DNA of 64,000 bases, from positions 25,070,879-25,134,878 of the forward strand of contig NW_022145599.1 in the NCBI RefSeq assembly GCF_000002235.5. The letters run 5' to 3'. A model generated the notes under the pieces. That model was not told the DNA's origin and ran no database searches. It was given only the letters and a program-made list of their open reading frames with translations. The DNA is from Strongylocentrotus purpuratus (taxonomy: Eukaryota > Echinodermata > Echinoidea > Camarodonta > Strongylocentrotidae). Made by a program: the position numbers and the translations under genes. This document shows positions 11,664-24,700 of this stretch, in pieces; position 1 is the first letter of the stretch, and every line of letters begins with the position of its first letter.

Positions 11664-11824
11664 TGGGCCCGTTGCATAAAACTTGCCATTGATGGTAACT
11701 TTGCCATCAATGGTAACTACCATGGAAACCTTGATTTTGATTGGCTGCTGAACCCTGTTACCATGGTAGTTGCCATTGATTGCAAAGTTACCATCAATGG
11801 TAAGTATTATGCAACAGGGCCCAG
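11664..11824. mobile_element. Small foldback element, GGGCCCGTTGCATAA ends
   Basis: Arms GGGCCCGTTGCATAA / TTATGCAACAGGGCCC. Inner arms CCATTGATGGTAACTTTG / CAAAGTTACCATCAATGG. About 160 bp. Confidence 0.85.
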
Positions 11825-11986
11825 GGCACTCTTTAGATGGAGGGGCTGACCCCATTAAAGTGGCGACAATTCTTTTAATGAAAGTGTGCAAAAGATTTTC
11901 CGCTTGAACACATTCCCCACCCCAAGATTTCAGAGTTTCATGAGCTCATTTATTGTTATACATATATGTACTACTAATTACAGTCT

Positions 11987-12146
11987 ATACCAGGCGCGTA
12001 CGCAGGGGGGTGGTTTTGGGTTAAACCCCCCCCCCCCTCGAGTTTTTTTTATGTGTATGTTTTATATATGTTTCTTTTTTGGAAAACCCCCCCTTTTTGA
12101 TTTTAACCCCCCCCCCCTTGAAAAAAAATCCTGCGTACGCCACTGG
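11987..12146 (+). mobile_element. Terminal-inverted-repeat element, GCGTACGCAGG ends
   Basis: Starts CAGGCGCGTACGCAGGGGGG and ends CCTGCGTACGCCACTGG, with C and G runs just inside. Related copies at 1000-1140, 33840-34198 and possibly the ends at 55858 and 57282. Confidence 0.8.
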
Positions 12147-12334
12147 TCTATACAGTACTTCAGGTATTAATCTTACCTTTCGTTATTAAAACAAATATAT
12201 TATTATCATTTCAAAAGATTATTATTGTTAAAGTAAAAACACGACATAGGACTCAATAATAAAACAAGCAAAAAGAAACACAAAATGAAACGTTCAGTTG
12301 AATAAATATTTATTCTATTCAATTGCAGGTTATT

Positions 12335-12725
12335 ATAGTCGAATCAACAGTAGGAATTGCAATCCATTTAGTAAATGGTCTGATTTCAGACCCTTGTACC
12401 GAATGGTCGTATATTTTTTGCTGCACAAAGATTCAATCAGTTTAATTTTGGCCATTACAAGAAGTGGTTTATTAATGTAGAAAAATGCTTGTGTACCCTG
12501 TACAGCTCATTTTATGTATGTTATTAACAAAGAAAAAAAGAAGTCAGTCAGTCACTCAATAGTGTCTGACAGTGAAGTTTAGAAAGTAAACAGGTTTTCT
12601 TGCATAATTTGAATATGAGGACACTACTAACGTTTCAATTTCATGGATACGTGACATATTCATAATTCCTGCAAAGTTCTACAGCATTAGACTTTGGCTG
12701 CAAAACGGATGCAGTACCTTTAACA
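12335..12725 (+). repeat. Dispersed repeat R5, copy 1
   Basis: Highly similar to 17790-18157: GTACCGAATGGTC, AAAGATTCAATCAGTTTAAT, CAGTCACTCAATAGTGTCTG, ATTCCTGCAAAGTTCTACAG. No coding capacity. Confidence 0.85.
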
Positions 12726-14600
12726 CAGAATATACTTTTACAAACATTTCAACAATGTCATACTATCATTTTGGGCAGTGTACACATATATACGTATTTG
12801 CAAAGTGTTTCACATTTTATCGTATTGTTAGTTTTATACAAGTTTTGGGCAGTGTTTTACAAACATTGTGGGTAAAGTCTTAATACAAAAAAGGGACAGT
12901 ATTACAACTTCAGAGCATTACTGATCACATCTAGTAGCTGCAGGAAGAAATAAAAAAAAAATAGATGATCTATACCGGTAGATATTTCTCTAACATCAGC
13001 ATTATAACATTTTCAAGAATACATTGCAAAATACATTTTAAATACCACTTCATGGATTATCAGTGAACATGTGGACAAAAAGAAAGATAATATAAAAAGA
13101 TGATTTAAAGTCAATTGCATAGCTATGGTATGGGGAGGGGGCCAAAATAAAGGAAAAAGAAAGAAAGGAGAAATTGACCGGGATATGGGGATATATGAAT
13201 AAACAGGAAATAGCTGAACTATGCTATGCCACTAAGTTGACTTTTGACTAAACTGTGAAGTCAATTCCTATTTGATCATACACATCTAAATGACCAACAT
13301 CACTTTTACAGTAAGTTATGTTCACCAAATGTATAATAATAATAATAATAATAATAACAATATTTATAAAGCGCAACATATCCATCTCTAGAGATGCTCA
13401 AGGCGCATACAAAGAATACATTTTAAAGAAAAATCAAACACACTTACAGTAGCAGAGAATTATTTAAATAAAGCGACAAAATAGTGGAACCATTTCCCTC
13501 GTTTAAAAAACAATTTGGTTTACTTTCAATATCACCAATAGAATTAAGTTGAACACGTACATGTAATTCATAGCATTACATTTTCTTCTAGAATATCAAG
13601 CTACTAAAAAATCCATGTTAAAAAATCTTCATTCATCACAATCAAAACGATTAGTCCATATACAACATAATTCATGAGGATGATGGGCAGGTATTTGTCA
13701 AAAATATAGTTACAATTCATATAAAAGTATGCAAAATTTACATTGCTTTCATGATAGAATATATACCGTCAACAGCATTTTCACAAGGTAGTAAGATTTG
13801 CACAATTCCACATTTTACTTCATTAGGGAAGCAAGCGGGGGAAAAAAGAAAAAAAATGGTAGTATTTGGTTTTAGTGCTCCTATATAATCACCCTACAAT
13901 CCAAGGGCACAGACACAACACTTTAATAGCCATGCTATGCAAAAGTATAGCAAAAAATGGCTTTGTAACTTTCTTCCTACCTGTGTGGAATTGCCCATAC
14001 ACTGACATATATCCATTGTATTTGTTCATTCTGTCTCATACATTAGAACGTATATTTGAATCATATTAAACATTTAGCATGGTGCATGCTCTAGAATCTC
14101 TATCATTTTGAGTACAATCATCAGATAAATTACAATCTTTGCTTTGATTAGCAATTCGGTCTTGCCACCTTGTTTATGTAGGGTAACCTATTTCAAGCTA
14201 TTATCAGAAATATCCTGAACAAAACTAATTAAATCTTAAAATATATTTTCTTCAAAATACATGAGTCATCAAATGACCCAAATTTGATATATAAAATTAT
14301 GACATATATTACGGTTCGTTTATTTCCATCTTCGTATAAAAACAATAGGTCAATACAATATTAAACCTTTTTTGTAAAAATACATGCAATCATACATGCA
14401 ATCATACAATTTCTTGCAAATACAATACATGTGAAAAGTTACATAAAAATTTATTTCTAACAGTATCAAAGAGATGAGTCAAGTCGAAAAAATAAAAAAA
14501 GGGAAATTAAAATAAGTTCCCTTAAGGTATAGATATCATCTGTTTTTTTTCAACTTATTCTGTTACTGAAATACATGTACATGTATAAAAAACATATATA
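12726..14600. other. AT-rich DNA 3' of the acyltransferase gene
   Basis: Probably holds the 3' flank of the minus-strand gene. A short (AAT)n plus AAAGCGCAACATATCC SINE-like fragment lies at 13335-13420. No gene supported. Confidence 0.5.
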
Positions 14601-14603
14601 TAA

Positions 14604-15390
14604 CTAGATGGAACTTATGCCTCCGCCATAGAGCAATTTTACAAACCAAAACAGGAGCAATCAATAAAATTCAAGTTTGATTGTAATCCATTAACAAGTT
14701 CTCAGAATATCGTGGTTACAAGCTATTTTTCATATACATGTATGACCCTTTGATCTTTGACCTCATGACCCTCATATCTAATCAGTTCATTGGCTCTGCC
14801 AGACACATACATGTCCTGGGTTTGATTGTAATCCATTTGTCAGTTCTAATGATAATGGGTTCACAAGCTATTTTTCCATACATAATGAGCCCCATGACCC
14901 CTGTCCTTTGACCCCAAAATCATATCAGTTCATTGGCTCTGCAAGATAAACATATATTTCTTGAGTTTGATGGTAATCTGTCTATTGGTTTTAATGATAA
15001 TACGATCACAAGCTATTTTTGCATACATAATGAGCCCCATGACCGTTGACCTCATGACCCCCAAATCTAATCAGTTAATTGGCTCAACAAGAAACATGTA
15101 GGCTACTTACACTTCTTGAGTTTGATGGTAATCCATCAATCGGTTCTAATGATCATAATGTGATCACAAATTATTTTTGCATACATAACGAGCCATGTGA
15201 CCGTTGACCTTGTGACCCCAACATCTTATCAGTTCATGGGCTCTGCAAGACACATACATGACTTGAGTTTGGCGGGAATCCATTAATCCGTTCTTGAGAT
15301 AATCACGATCACGAGAACGGGACGTACAGATGCACGGTAGGACAACCCAAAACATAATGCCTCCGGCTACTTCGTTGCAGAGGCATAAAA
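14604..15390 (-). mobile_element. Rolling-circle-like tandem-unit element (HINE/pearl type), copy 1
   Basis: On the minus strand it ends CTAG then T (14607-14604). Its 5' part has ATGCCTC...GAGGCAT. Between are about five diverged units of about 145-165 bp (AATGAGCC, TGACC-TTGACCT, TCAGTTCATTGGCTC). It is related to 16726-17711; the terminal hairpin is lost. Confidence 0.8.
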
Positions 15391-15609
15391 AGATAGAATA
15401 CAACTTCCCTTGACTTCTTTATCCTTACTTATAAGACAAAATTAAACAAAATAACAAAATTGAAAAACTTGATAAAAAGTTTGAATTCATGCCCTTGTGT
15501 TGGGCACACAGCAATTCACCCGGAGTTACTCAGAGATCCTCCCACTGTCCCATACAAAATGATGCGCCTTTCGAGACCTTTTGACTCAATACCATATCAG
15601 GGTTTGGAA
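15391..15609. other. Likely 3' UTR of the acyltransferase gene
   Basis: Lies directly after the stop on the minus strand. No canonical AATAAA was confidently assigned. Confidence 0.4.
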
Positions 15610-15753
15610 TCACTTTGACCTCTGACCTGACCTCTCGCGGGTTAATGCACCTCGAAGCATCTTCTCCAGGTTGCCGACAGGGAACTCTAAGGTTAGGGTT
15701 ACCAGTAAGGCCAGGACATGAGCCAGGAATAGGAATGATGCAAACATGTAGAC
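15610..15753 (-). CDS. nrf-6-like: NRF-6-like exon 16 (stop)
   Basis: Residues 720-766 and TGA at 15612-15610. The last membrane helix (F-L-A-H-V-L-A-L-L-V-T-L-T) is followed by E-F-P-V-G-N-L-E-K-M-L, the usual C-terminal motif, and a short basic tail. Acceptor CACACACAG. Confidence 0.92.
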   Translation of the reverse strand, partial: VYMFASFLFLAHVLALLVTLTLEFPVGNLEKMLRGALTRERSGQRSK

Positions 15754-18700
15754 CTGTGTGTGCATGAGTAGGATGTAAAAGAGGGGGCATACTTATCATT
15801 TATGTGCCATAATTATCAATACCAGTAGGCATGCTAACTCTTCATGTACCATAATATTTGTAAACGGTCAATAGAGACAGTATTTTGTATAATTAAAGCA
15901 CCATATCAATCTAGATTGTTATCATTATCATTATAATTTCACATTTGATACTAGTGTTGGTCTTTATTTTCCTGCTAAAACAAGATCTTACATCAAACAT
16001 GACATTAAAAAAAATGTGTTTCTAAGAGTGTACAGTTTCATCAAATTCATTTCCCTCCATTACGATTTCTAAGATGAAACTAATGAAAATACATAGCCTA
16101 ACAGTAGTATAAGATCTTTAGATTAGTCGTATTGTTGATTATATCCATTGTTTGTACCGATCATTTGTGGAAACCTGCAAAAGCTTAATCTATCATCTCA
16201 GAAAATCAACTTAGTCTGTGCTTCAAATAAGTAATCTTTTTATGTTTTTATTGAAGACAAAAAATACATAAAGACAACAAAATAACATAGGGCATATTGC
16301 AACAAACACTATAAGGTGTTGAACCTAAAATATAAACTTATTAAAATAACTGCCGAGCTTGTCAGTTTTAAGGCAACATCATACTCAGTCAATTTTCCCC
16401 TTTTCATTACAAAAAAAATATTCACAGAAGTTGAAATGGACAAGGCAATATTTGGCAAAGTCAAAAAGGAATTGCAAGTCAAAATTTGGAAAAATATGTC
16501 TCCATTTCATACTCTGAATTGAAGTTAGATAGCACTGTCAATGTATACTTTCTCAAATCACTCATACTGCCCACTAAGTCTCTACACTCTCAAAATCAAA
16601 CAAGATTGCAATTTAATAGCAGATGATCAGTTAAAGGTACTATGTCCCATTTGCAGGCCAAAAAAATGAAAAAGTTAAATTCCAACTGCATTTGAAAGAT
16701 AATACTAATTTAGAACTTTCCTAAACTAGATGGAATTTTGACTGCGCGCAGTCAAAAATGATGCCTCCGCCATAGAGCAACTTTACAAACCAAAACGGAA
16801 GCAATTTTTAAAATTCAAGTTTGATTGTAATCCATCTGTCGGTTTTAATAATAATGCATTCACAAGCTATTTATAGTCATACATAATGAGCCCCATGACC
16901 TTTGACCTGATGACCCTAAAATCTAATCAGTTAATTGGCTCTGCAAGATACATATATACATGTCTTGAGTTTGATAGTAATCTGTCTATTGGTTCTCATT
17001 ATAATGCGATCACAAGCTATTTGTGCATACATAATGAGCCCTGTGACCTTTGACCTCGTGACCCCAAATATAATCAGTTCATTGGCTCTGTTAGATACAT
17101 ACATGACCCAAGTTTGGCAGGAATCCATTGACCGGTTCTTGAGATAACACGATCACGAGCTATTTTTGTAGACATAATGAGCCCTGTGACCTTCGACCTC
17201 GTGACCCCAAAATCTAATCAGTCCATTGGCTCTGTTAGATACATACATGACCCAAGTTTGGCACGAATCCATCGATCGGTTCTTGAGATAACGCGATCAC
17301 AAGCTATTTTTGTATACATAATGAGCCCTGTGACCTTTGACCTTCGACCTCGTGACCCCAAAATCTAATCAGTTCATTGGCTCTGTTAGATACATATATG
17401 ACCCAAGTTTGGCAGGAATCCATTGATCGGTTCTTGAGATATTGCGATCACAAGCTATTTTTGAATACATAATGAGCCCTGTGACCTTTGACCTTCGACC
17501 TCGTGACCCCAAAATCTAATCAGTTCATTGGCTCTGCAAGATACATACATGATCCAAGTTTAGAGAGAATCCATCAATTGGTTCTTGAGATAACGCGATC
17601 ACGAGAACGGGACGTACGGACACTCGGTACGACGTACGTACGGACGGACGTACGGACGGACGGACAACCAGAAAACATAATGCCTCCGGCTACTTTGTAG
17701 CGGAGGCATAAAAAGGTGGGGCTTGAAAATGTCTTCAAGTGGGAAAATAACGTCTATTAGTTGTCAAATCGACTTTAGGGCTATAGAGCCCAAAAGTAAT
17801 AGTCTTGATTTTCAGACAATTGTACCGAATGGTCATACGTTTTATGCTGCGCAAAGATTCAATCAGTTTAATCTTGGCCATCACAGGAAGTGGGTTATTG
17901 ATTTAGACAAATGCTCATGTACCCTTTACAATTCTTTTCATGTATGCTATTACCAAAGAAGAAAAAAAGCCAGTCAGTCACTCAATAGTGTCTGACAGTG
18001 AAGTCTAGCAAGTAAACAGGTTTCCTTGCATAATTTGAATATGAGGACACTGCTTACGTTTAAATTTCACTGATAGGACATACATGACATATTCATAATT
18101 CCTGCAAAGTTCTACAGCATTTGAGGTTGGCTGCAAAAGGGACATATACCTTTAAGGTTAATAACCCATTAACTTCTGAATTCTTTCACCCCCCCCCCCC
18201 CCCATAGACTTAATACAGCAACTATCAAGTTCCTGTAGACAATGAATTAACATATTATTATTTTAAAAAAAAATTGTATTCAGCACTTACTTGGTTAATC
18301 ATAGACCAATGAAAAGGCACAGCCTGAGCAAAGCTATAGACGTAAATGACAACAGGATGAAAGAGGTATGTTGAGTATGTGAGCCGACTTAAAGGGACCC
18401 AGAAAGACCAGCTCAAGAAGTCATTGATGAAGCCTGCATAATAAACAAAAATAATATCATAATAGCTACTCTTATACAAGAAAGAATTATTAATATTTTT
18501 GCAAATTTTGCAAACCACTCATTGTTCTCATACTTTACAGCATGCCAAGCTTTTAATGTCGCATGTCTTTGAAATGCTAGAGTGCCGTAATGGCAGCACA
18601 GCTAAAGCCGGGGTAATAATCTCCAAGTTTGGAAGCACTTAGTGATTGTAATAAGCGCTATATAAAATCTGAGTACTATCATTATTATTATTATTATGTT

Positions 18701-21700
18701 AAAATCACTAAATTGACCGGGTCATACAGAACAGTCTGAGCCCATGCTGATAGACACTCTGATTGATTATTTTCATCTATTTCTGTCTATTAATTTAACT
18801 ACAATTCAATTCAATTCATCATTTATTTCAATCATAAAACCATAAAGTAATATATACAAAAGTAACATGAAACAATCATAATCTTACAATTCTGGAAATC
18901 TTGAAGAAATTGGAGATTAAAAGGGAAGTTTGAAAAACTTTTTAGCAATAGTCCCCTGACATAAATAATAAATGACAAGACGACATGATTGGACATGTTA
19001 CCAAAACAATAAATATATATATATTTAATAAGATACTACACATTATAAACAATGAACATACACACACACACACACACACACACGCGCGGTACATTGAAAG
19101 GTAAAAAAGGTTAACGAAAAAATAAAGGGAAGAACCTTAAATGATGACAGAGTAGTGCATAATGTTATAATGTTAGTTTATCAGTTAAATCAGTCCAAAT
19201 ACTGGGACCATTATGTCAAAAAGAGTAAAGCATTAACTAGGTAGAGATCTTTGGATAATGATAATGAAAACAAGTATTATATGAATGAACAGTTTATTAA
19301 GGATAAACATTTGACAAACTCTTTTAAGTACATAATTATTAAGACATTATACATCATAATAGCACTTGAATTTTATTTATATCATAAATATTGAGTGCTT
19401 TTAAAAGAAAAAACAGGGGACGTGAGTGAATGAGCTTGATAATAGGAGTTCGTACAAATTCTTAAAGCTTTCTTTTGAAGTTTATAGAGAGGTTCTAGTT
19501 TAGTTGTCTCCACACCATAGTACAGTAATGTAAATAAGGCAAAATCAAACAATTGTACAACATAAACAATACTTTTTCAGACAGAAATACACATAATTTA
19601 CAAAGAACACTAATGTTTTTAGATATTTTGTTAGTTATATACAATCGATGATCCTGAAAAGATAAAGTGTCATCCAAAAGGATACCAAGAAATTTAACAG
19701 AAGAGCAATATTACAAGGATTAGTTTTTTATATTGAGAAACAGTCAGAAGATTATTTTTATTAATATGATCAAAAAGTCTATTGTAAATTAACTTCTCCA
19801 GTATCTCAGAGAAACAGGGTAGTACTGTTATAGGTCGATAATTAGAGAATGTGCGGGGATCACCTTTTTCAAATATGGGTATGATTTTCCTTACCTTAAA
19901 ATTCTTGGGGACTTTTCCGGACAAAAAGGAGAGATTACATATACAAATAATTGGTTTAACAATACAATACAACACAATACAATAAAGTCATTTCTATAGC
20001 GCTCTTACAAACCAACTGTTGTTTCACAGCGCTTTACATAAAAGTTATCGAAGAATCTATTGTTCATCATGGTCAAAGAGGAGAGTTTTAGACATTTTCA
20101 GAAGACACCCAGCGAAGGTGCTAATCGAATAAAACGTGGAAGCTCATGCCAGAGTCGAGGAGCGCATGCATGGAAAGCATTGTCGCCAGCTTTGGTATAC
20201 AATGAAATGTATGTCTTTTTTTATTATGTACTGACTGATTGCTTGAATTGAGCAATTTGACAATGTTTAAAACTTCTGTTTCATTGGTAGGGTGAACAAA
20301 TCTCGTAAAAATGAACTAAAATTGCATTTAGATTTCTGAATATGTTTAGATTTTAGTTTTGTAGCAATACTAGAAAAATAATCAATTGACAATCGGTTAA
20401 CTTGTTCTTACCTTTAAGAAAATAATTACTGGTAGGATATTAGCATTTTCTTCTCTTTCCTTATAAATCATTTAGTTTTAGACATATTATTTCTATTCTT
20501 CAAAATAATAATAAATCAATTTTTTTTTCTTTCTTACAGGCTGTAAAATTGAGTTTAAAGGGACTTGGTACCATTGTTCAGATGAGAGGTACAAAGTAGT
20601 GGTGCCAAGGAAGTGACTTCAATGCTAGATGTACAATTAAAGATAATCTGAAAATTTGAGTGAAAACGGACCATTATTCATGGTTAAAATTGGGAAAAAT
20701 TGATCTGATCAATTCCTTAATTCTCCCAACAATAATATTACAATTTTATTACATTTTAGGTGAATGTAAATCGTCACAAAGCAATAAAATGACTCTACAT
20801 TCCATTCCAGACATTTAAGTGTTGACAGATTTTTCATAGCCTGTTTTATGTCTTTTTTTCATGGACAAACGGTTGGGAAAATTCAAAAATGGTTGGGAGA
20901 ATTTACTGTTAATCACTTTTAGAGGGTGTGTCATACTTAAACGCCTTTAAAGGAAACCATAGATATCTTTGTGGTTAGAGAATTTTTTTCTGGATTTTTT
21001 GCATGTCAGAGGGTTAGTACAGTAGAAGGAATATAGTACAAAAATTCAGCAATTTTTTCATCAACTTTCAACAATGTTACCAAGTCACTTTAATTTATTT
21101 CTACATTTTTTATATCTACATTCACTGCTGTTGTTTCTTTTCTGACAAAATGTTTTATATAACCTATAAGGGGTTATCCAAGGTTTTGTGGCAGTTTCCT
21201 TTTCTTCACTTTACGAACAACAAAGTTATGATCATACACGGTTTTAAATGTGATTAGAAATGAATTATAGGCTTCATCTGCATCACAAGAAAACTAGATT
21301 GACCTTGGACTGCGCGCATTCGAAAATGATGCCTCTGCCATGAAGCAATTTTACAAACCAAAACAGAAGTAATTTGTAAAATTCAAGTTTGATTGTAATC
21401 CATTAAAAAAATCTCAGAATATTGTGATTACAAGCAATTTTTCATATACATGTTTGACCCTTTGATCTTTGACCTCATGACCCTAAAATATAATCAATTC
21501 ATTAGCTCTGCAACATACATGTACATACAAGTCTTGAGTTTGATAGTAACCCATCCGTCGGTTCTATTGATAATACGTTCACAAGCTATTTTTGCATAAA
21601 TAATGAGCCCCATGACCTTTGACCTCATGACCCAATATTGAATCAGTTCATTGGCTCTGCAAGATACATACATGACCCAAGTTTGGCGGTAATCCATCAA

Positions 21701-24700
21701 TCGTGTCTTGAGATAATGCAATCAGGAGCTATTTTTGCATACATAATGAGCCCCGAGACCTTTGACATTTAACCTTGTGTCTCCAAAATCCATCAATGGG
21801 TTCTTGAGATAACGCGATCACAAGCTATTTTTGCATACATAATGAGCCATTGACCTTTGACCTTGGATCCCATGACCCCAAAATCTAATCAGTGCATTGG
21901 CTCTGCAAGATACATACATGACCCAACAAGTTTGGCAGAAATCCATCAATCGGTTTATCGATGGACATATCATTGAGCAGGTCAGTAATTATATGTACAT
22001 GTACATCTACTTGGGATAAAATATCACAGATGATGACAGATGCGAAGCAGAGATAAAATATCACAGATGATGCCAGATGCGAAGCAGAAATAAAAAGAAC
22101 AATAGAAATTGCTCGGAATACATTTCTGGCAATGAAAAACTTATTTACAGATAGAAAGGTGAAATTTGCACTTAGGTTGAGACTATTGTATGGAGCAGAA
22201 ACATGGACAATAAGCAAGGCCATGGAAAATAGAATAACATCTTTTGAAATGTAGGTTAACAGAAGAATGATGAAAATATCCTGGAAACAAAAGAAAACCA
22301 ACAAAGAGATGTCTCATGGCAGGGCGTAAACAAATTGCACTGGTAGGATTTGTCAAGGAGATAAAACTCAAATACTTTGGTCATGTTAAAAGACACCAAA
22401 ACCTCTTAAAGGATGTATTAAAGGGAAGGGTGGAAAGTACTAGACCGAGAGGGAGACCCAGAATCAACTGGGAAGAGAATGTCAAGAACTGGAGTGGACT
22501 AAAATTGCAAGAGTGCACCAGAATGGCATAAGATGAAATGGAGAGATGTTGCAATGAACCTCCAAACCGGGAGAAAATACTTAGATAGATAGAGATAGAC
22601 TTTGTAGTGGAGGCATGAAAATACTTCATTCCATTCTAAACTCTCAGTGAACAGCACAACATCTTGCTGAGTAGACTATTAATAGGGCGCACAGGGGAAC
22701 CAAGTCTGACTTGGGTTCTGTGCGTGCCCTATATGTAGGGTTCTATGTTATCCTTTATTTTCTTTGTAACCCTTATTAACAGTTAAACCGTTTACCAAAA
22801 GAATGCAAGGTAAAGTTTTTTGAGGTTGGTTTTGCCAACTATACACAAATTATTTTTTCAGGCGATTGGTATGCTTTAAAGCTGAAATAAGGATTTATGG
22901 CAGGTCTCAACTGGGAAAGCCACAAAGGCTTATATTCTATTGATAAGCTAAACCTGACTCTTGGTTTAAGCAAAGTCCAAGATGTGTTTGACATAGAGGC
23001 AGCTTCCTTTTTTTTATTAGACTTAACTTCAGATCAAAGAGTTCACTCACCCCCGTAACCATAGTGACATGCAAACACCACCCAGCAGAGTGCAATAGCC
23101 CATGTAAAGGTAGAGAAGCTGTTATAAGCAATGCTGGTAGCCATGGTTGGTGTAGATGCCCCTCTGTTAATATCGTATAGACCATAGACTACCGCCATCC
23201 CGAGACCCCCTGCGATGGCCCATCCTGCAGCTGCAAATACCTGGTACGGAGAATGAAATAAATGAAAGACGATGCTAATAATATTTATTTATTTTTATTT
23301 TTTTCATATTTTTTCCCTCCACAGGGATTTTATCGATTTTCATTTGAAACACATACAAAAATATATATTTAAGGTAATTTACATTATAACATAAATAAAA
23401 TTGGCTTTTCAAGATACAAGTATTGTTGAACTGTTGAGTTAACATAAAACTAACAAATCAATAATTCATTTCTGACACTCATGGAAAGAAAAACAAATAC
23501 AGAAAAAAATATCATTTTAAGTAAACAAATTCCTGAATTGAAACCATTTTCTTGTGAATTTATCATTTCTTCAATTCGAATTTGCATTATACTTCTCGTT
23601 TTTGAAGTAATTTATAATCGAAACTCTTATATTATCAAAGTCGGGCAATTGTTTCTTTATTTTGCAAGTATACACCATCTGTCACACCACAATCAGTATT
23701 CAATTCAATGCATAATTATTTAAACCTTTTAAACCAAATAATTTATCTTGTAATGAAAATGTTAATTTATTTCCGGTTCCAGTATTAATCCAGTGTTCTA
23801 ACCTACCTCAAATATTTTTAACATGCGTACAATTACATAGCAGATGTATAACTGTTTCAATCTGTTCATTACAAAAAGTGCATTCTTTTCTTGGGACTAA
23901 ATTCATTTTAAACAGTAGATCGTTTGTATATAAGACTTTAAACTGAAACCATCGTAAGCCCACATCAATGGTACAATTAAATCCAATAGAACAATATGTT
24001 TCCCAACTCTTATCATTCAGGTCGAAAATGCATTTCCATTTAAGAAAACTTTTACATACCGGTAGTCCTTTTCTTCTCTTTTATAAAATTGCATAGATAT
24101 GTAAACATCCTTTAATACGTTTCATAACAAATGCTATTGTATCTGGGAAAAGAGGTTGTGGCACCTTGTTAAAAATAGTACAATTGTTAAACCCTTGTCT
24201 AATTGCATCGCATAATCCACGATAAAAAAGAAAATTTATTTGAATATTAAACTTTTCTTGAAAGTGTTCCAGAGAGAAAAAAAAATCACCATTTGTGTCT
24301 AAAATATCATTGACAAAACAAACTCCCTTTTGACACAATTTTTTATTATATATTGAGCTATTGCCTATTTTAATGTAATCATTATTCCATAAGGGTTGGC
24401 AAGAAATGTTATCATAATGCATGGACAAGAGCGTACTATAAGCCATGAACATTTCTTTCCAAAAAAGGTTAGTTTTACCTGCCAGTTCCCGAAAATAATT
24501 GTTTCCCATATATAATTTTAAATCTTGCCGTTCAGGCAAGAAAGATTGCAAAAGACAGAGGATATTGCTTTCTATTGAGCCAATTACTAATCTCTTAATC
24601 CAGGAAATTTTTAATGATTGGCAATGTGTGTATATATCTATCATTTTAACCCCTCCGTCTGAGTAACTTTGTGACATTTGATTTCTACTTATTTTATCAG

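Noticed and set aside
15530..15799. 89-residue open frame over the last acyltransferase exon
   Set aside because: It is in a different frame from the family match; the correct frame gives the L-E-F-P-V-G-N-L-E-K motif and stops at 15610.
14604..17711. CRISPR array
   Set aside because: Units of about 145 bp are diverged along their whole length, with no short identical repeats separated by unique spacers, and this is an animal genome.
17723..17995. 90-residue open frame
   Set aside because: Covers dispersed repeat R5; the partner copy at 12335 has stops and frame changes.
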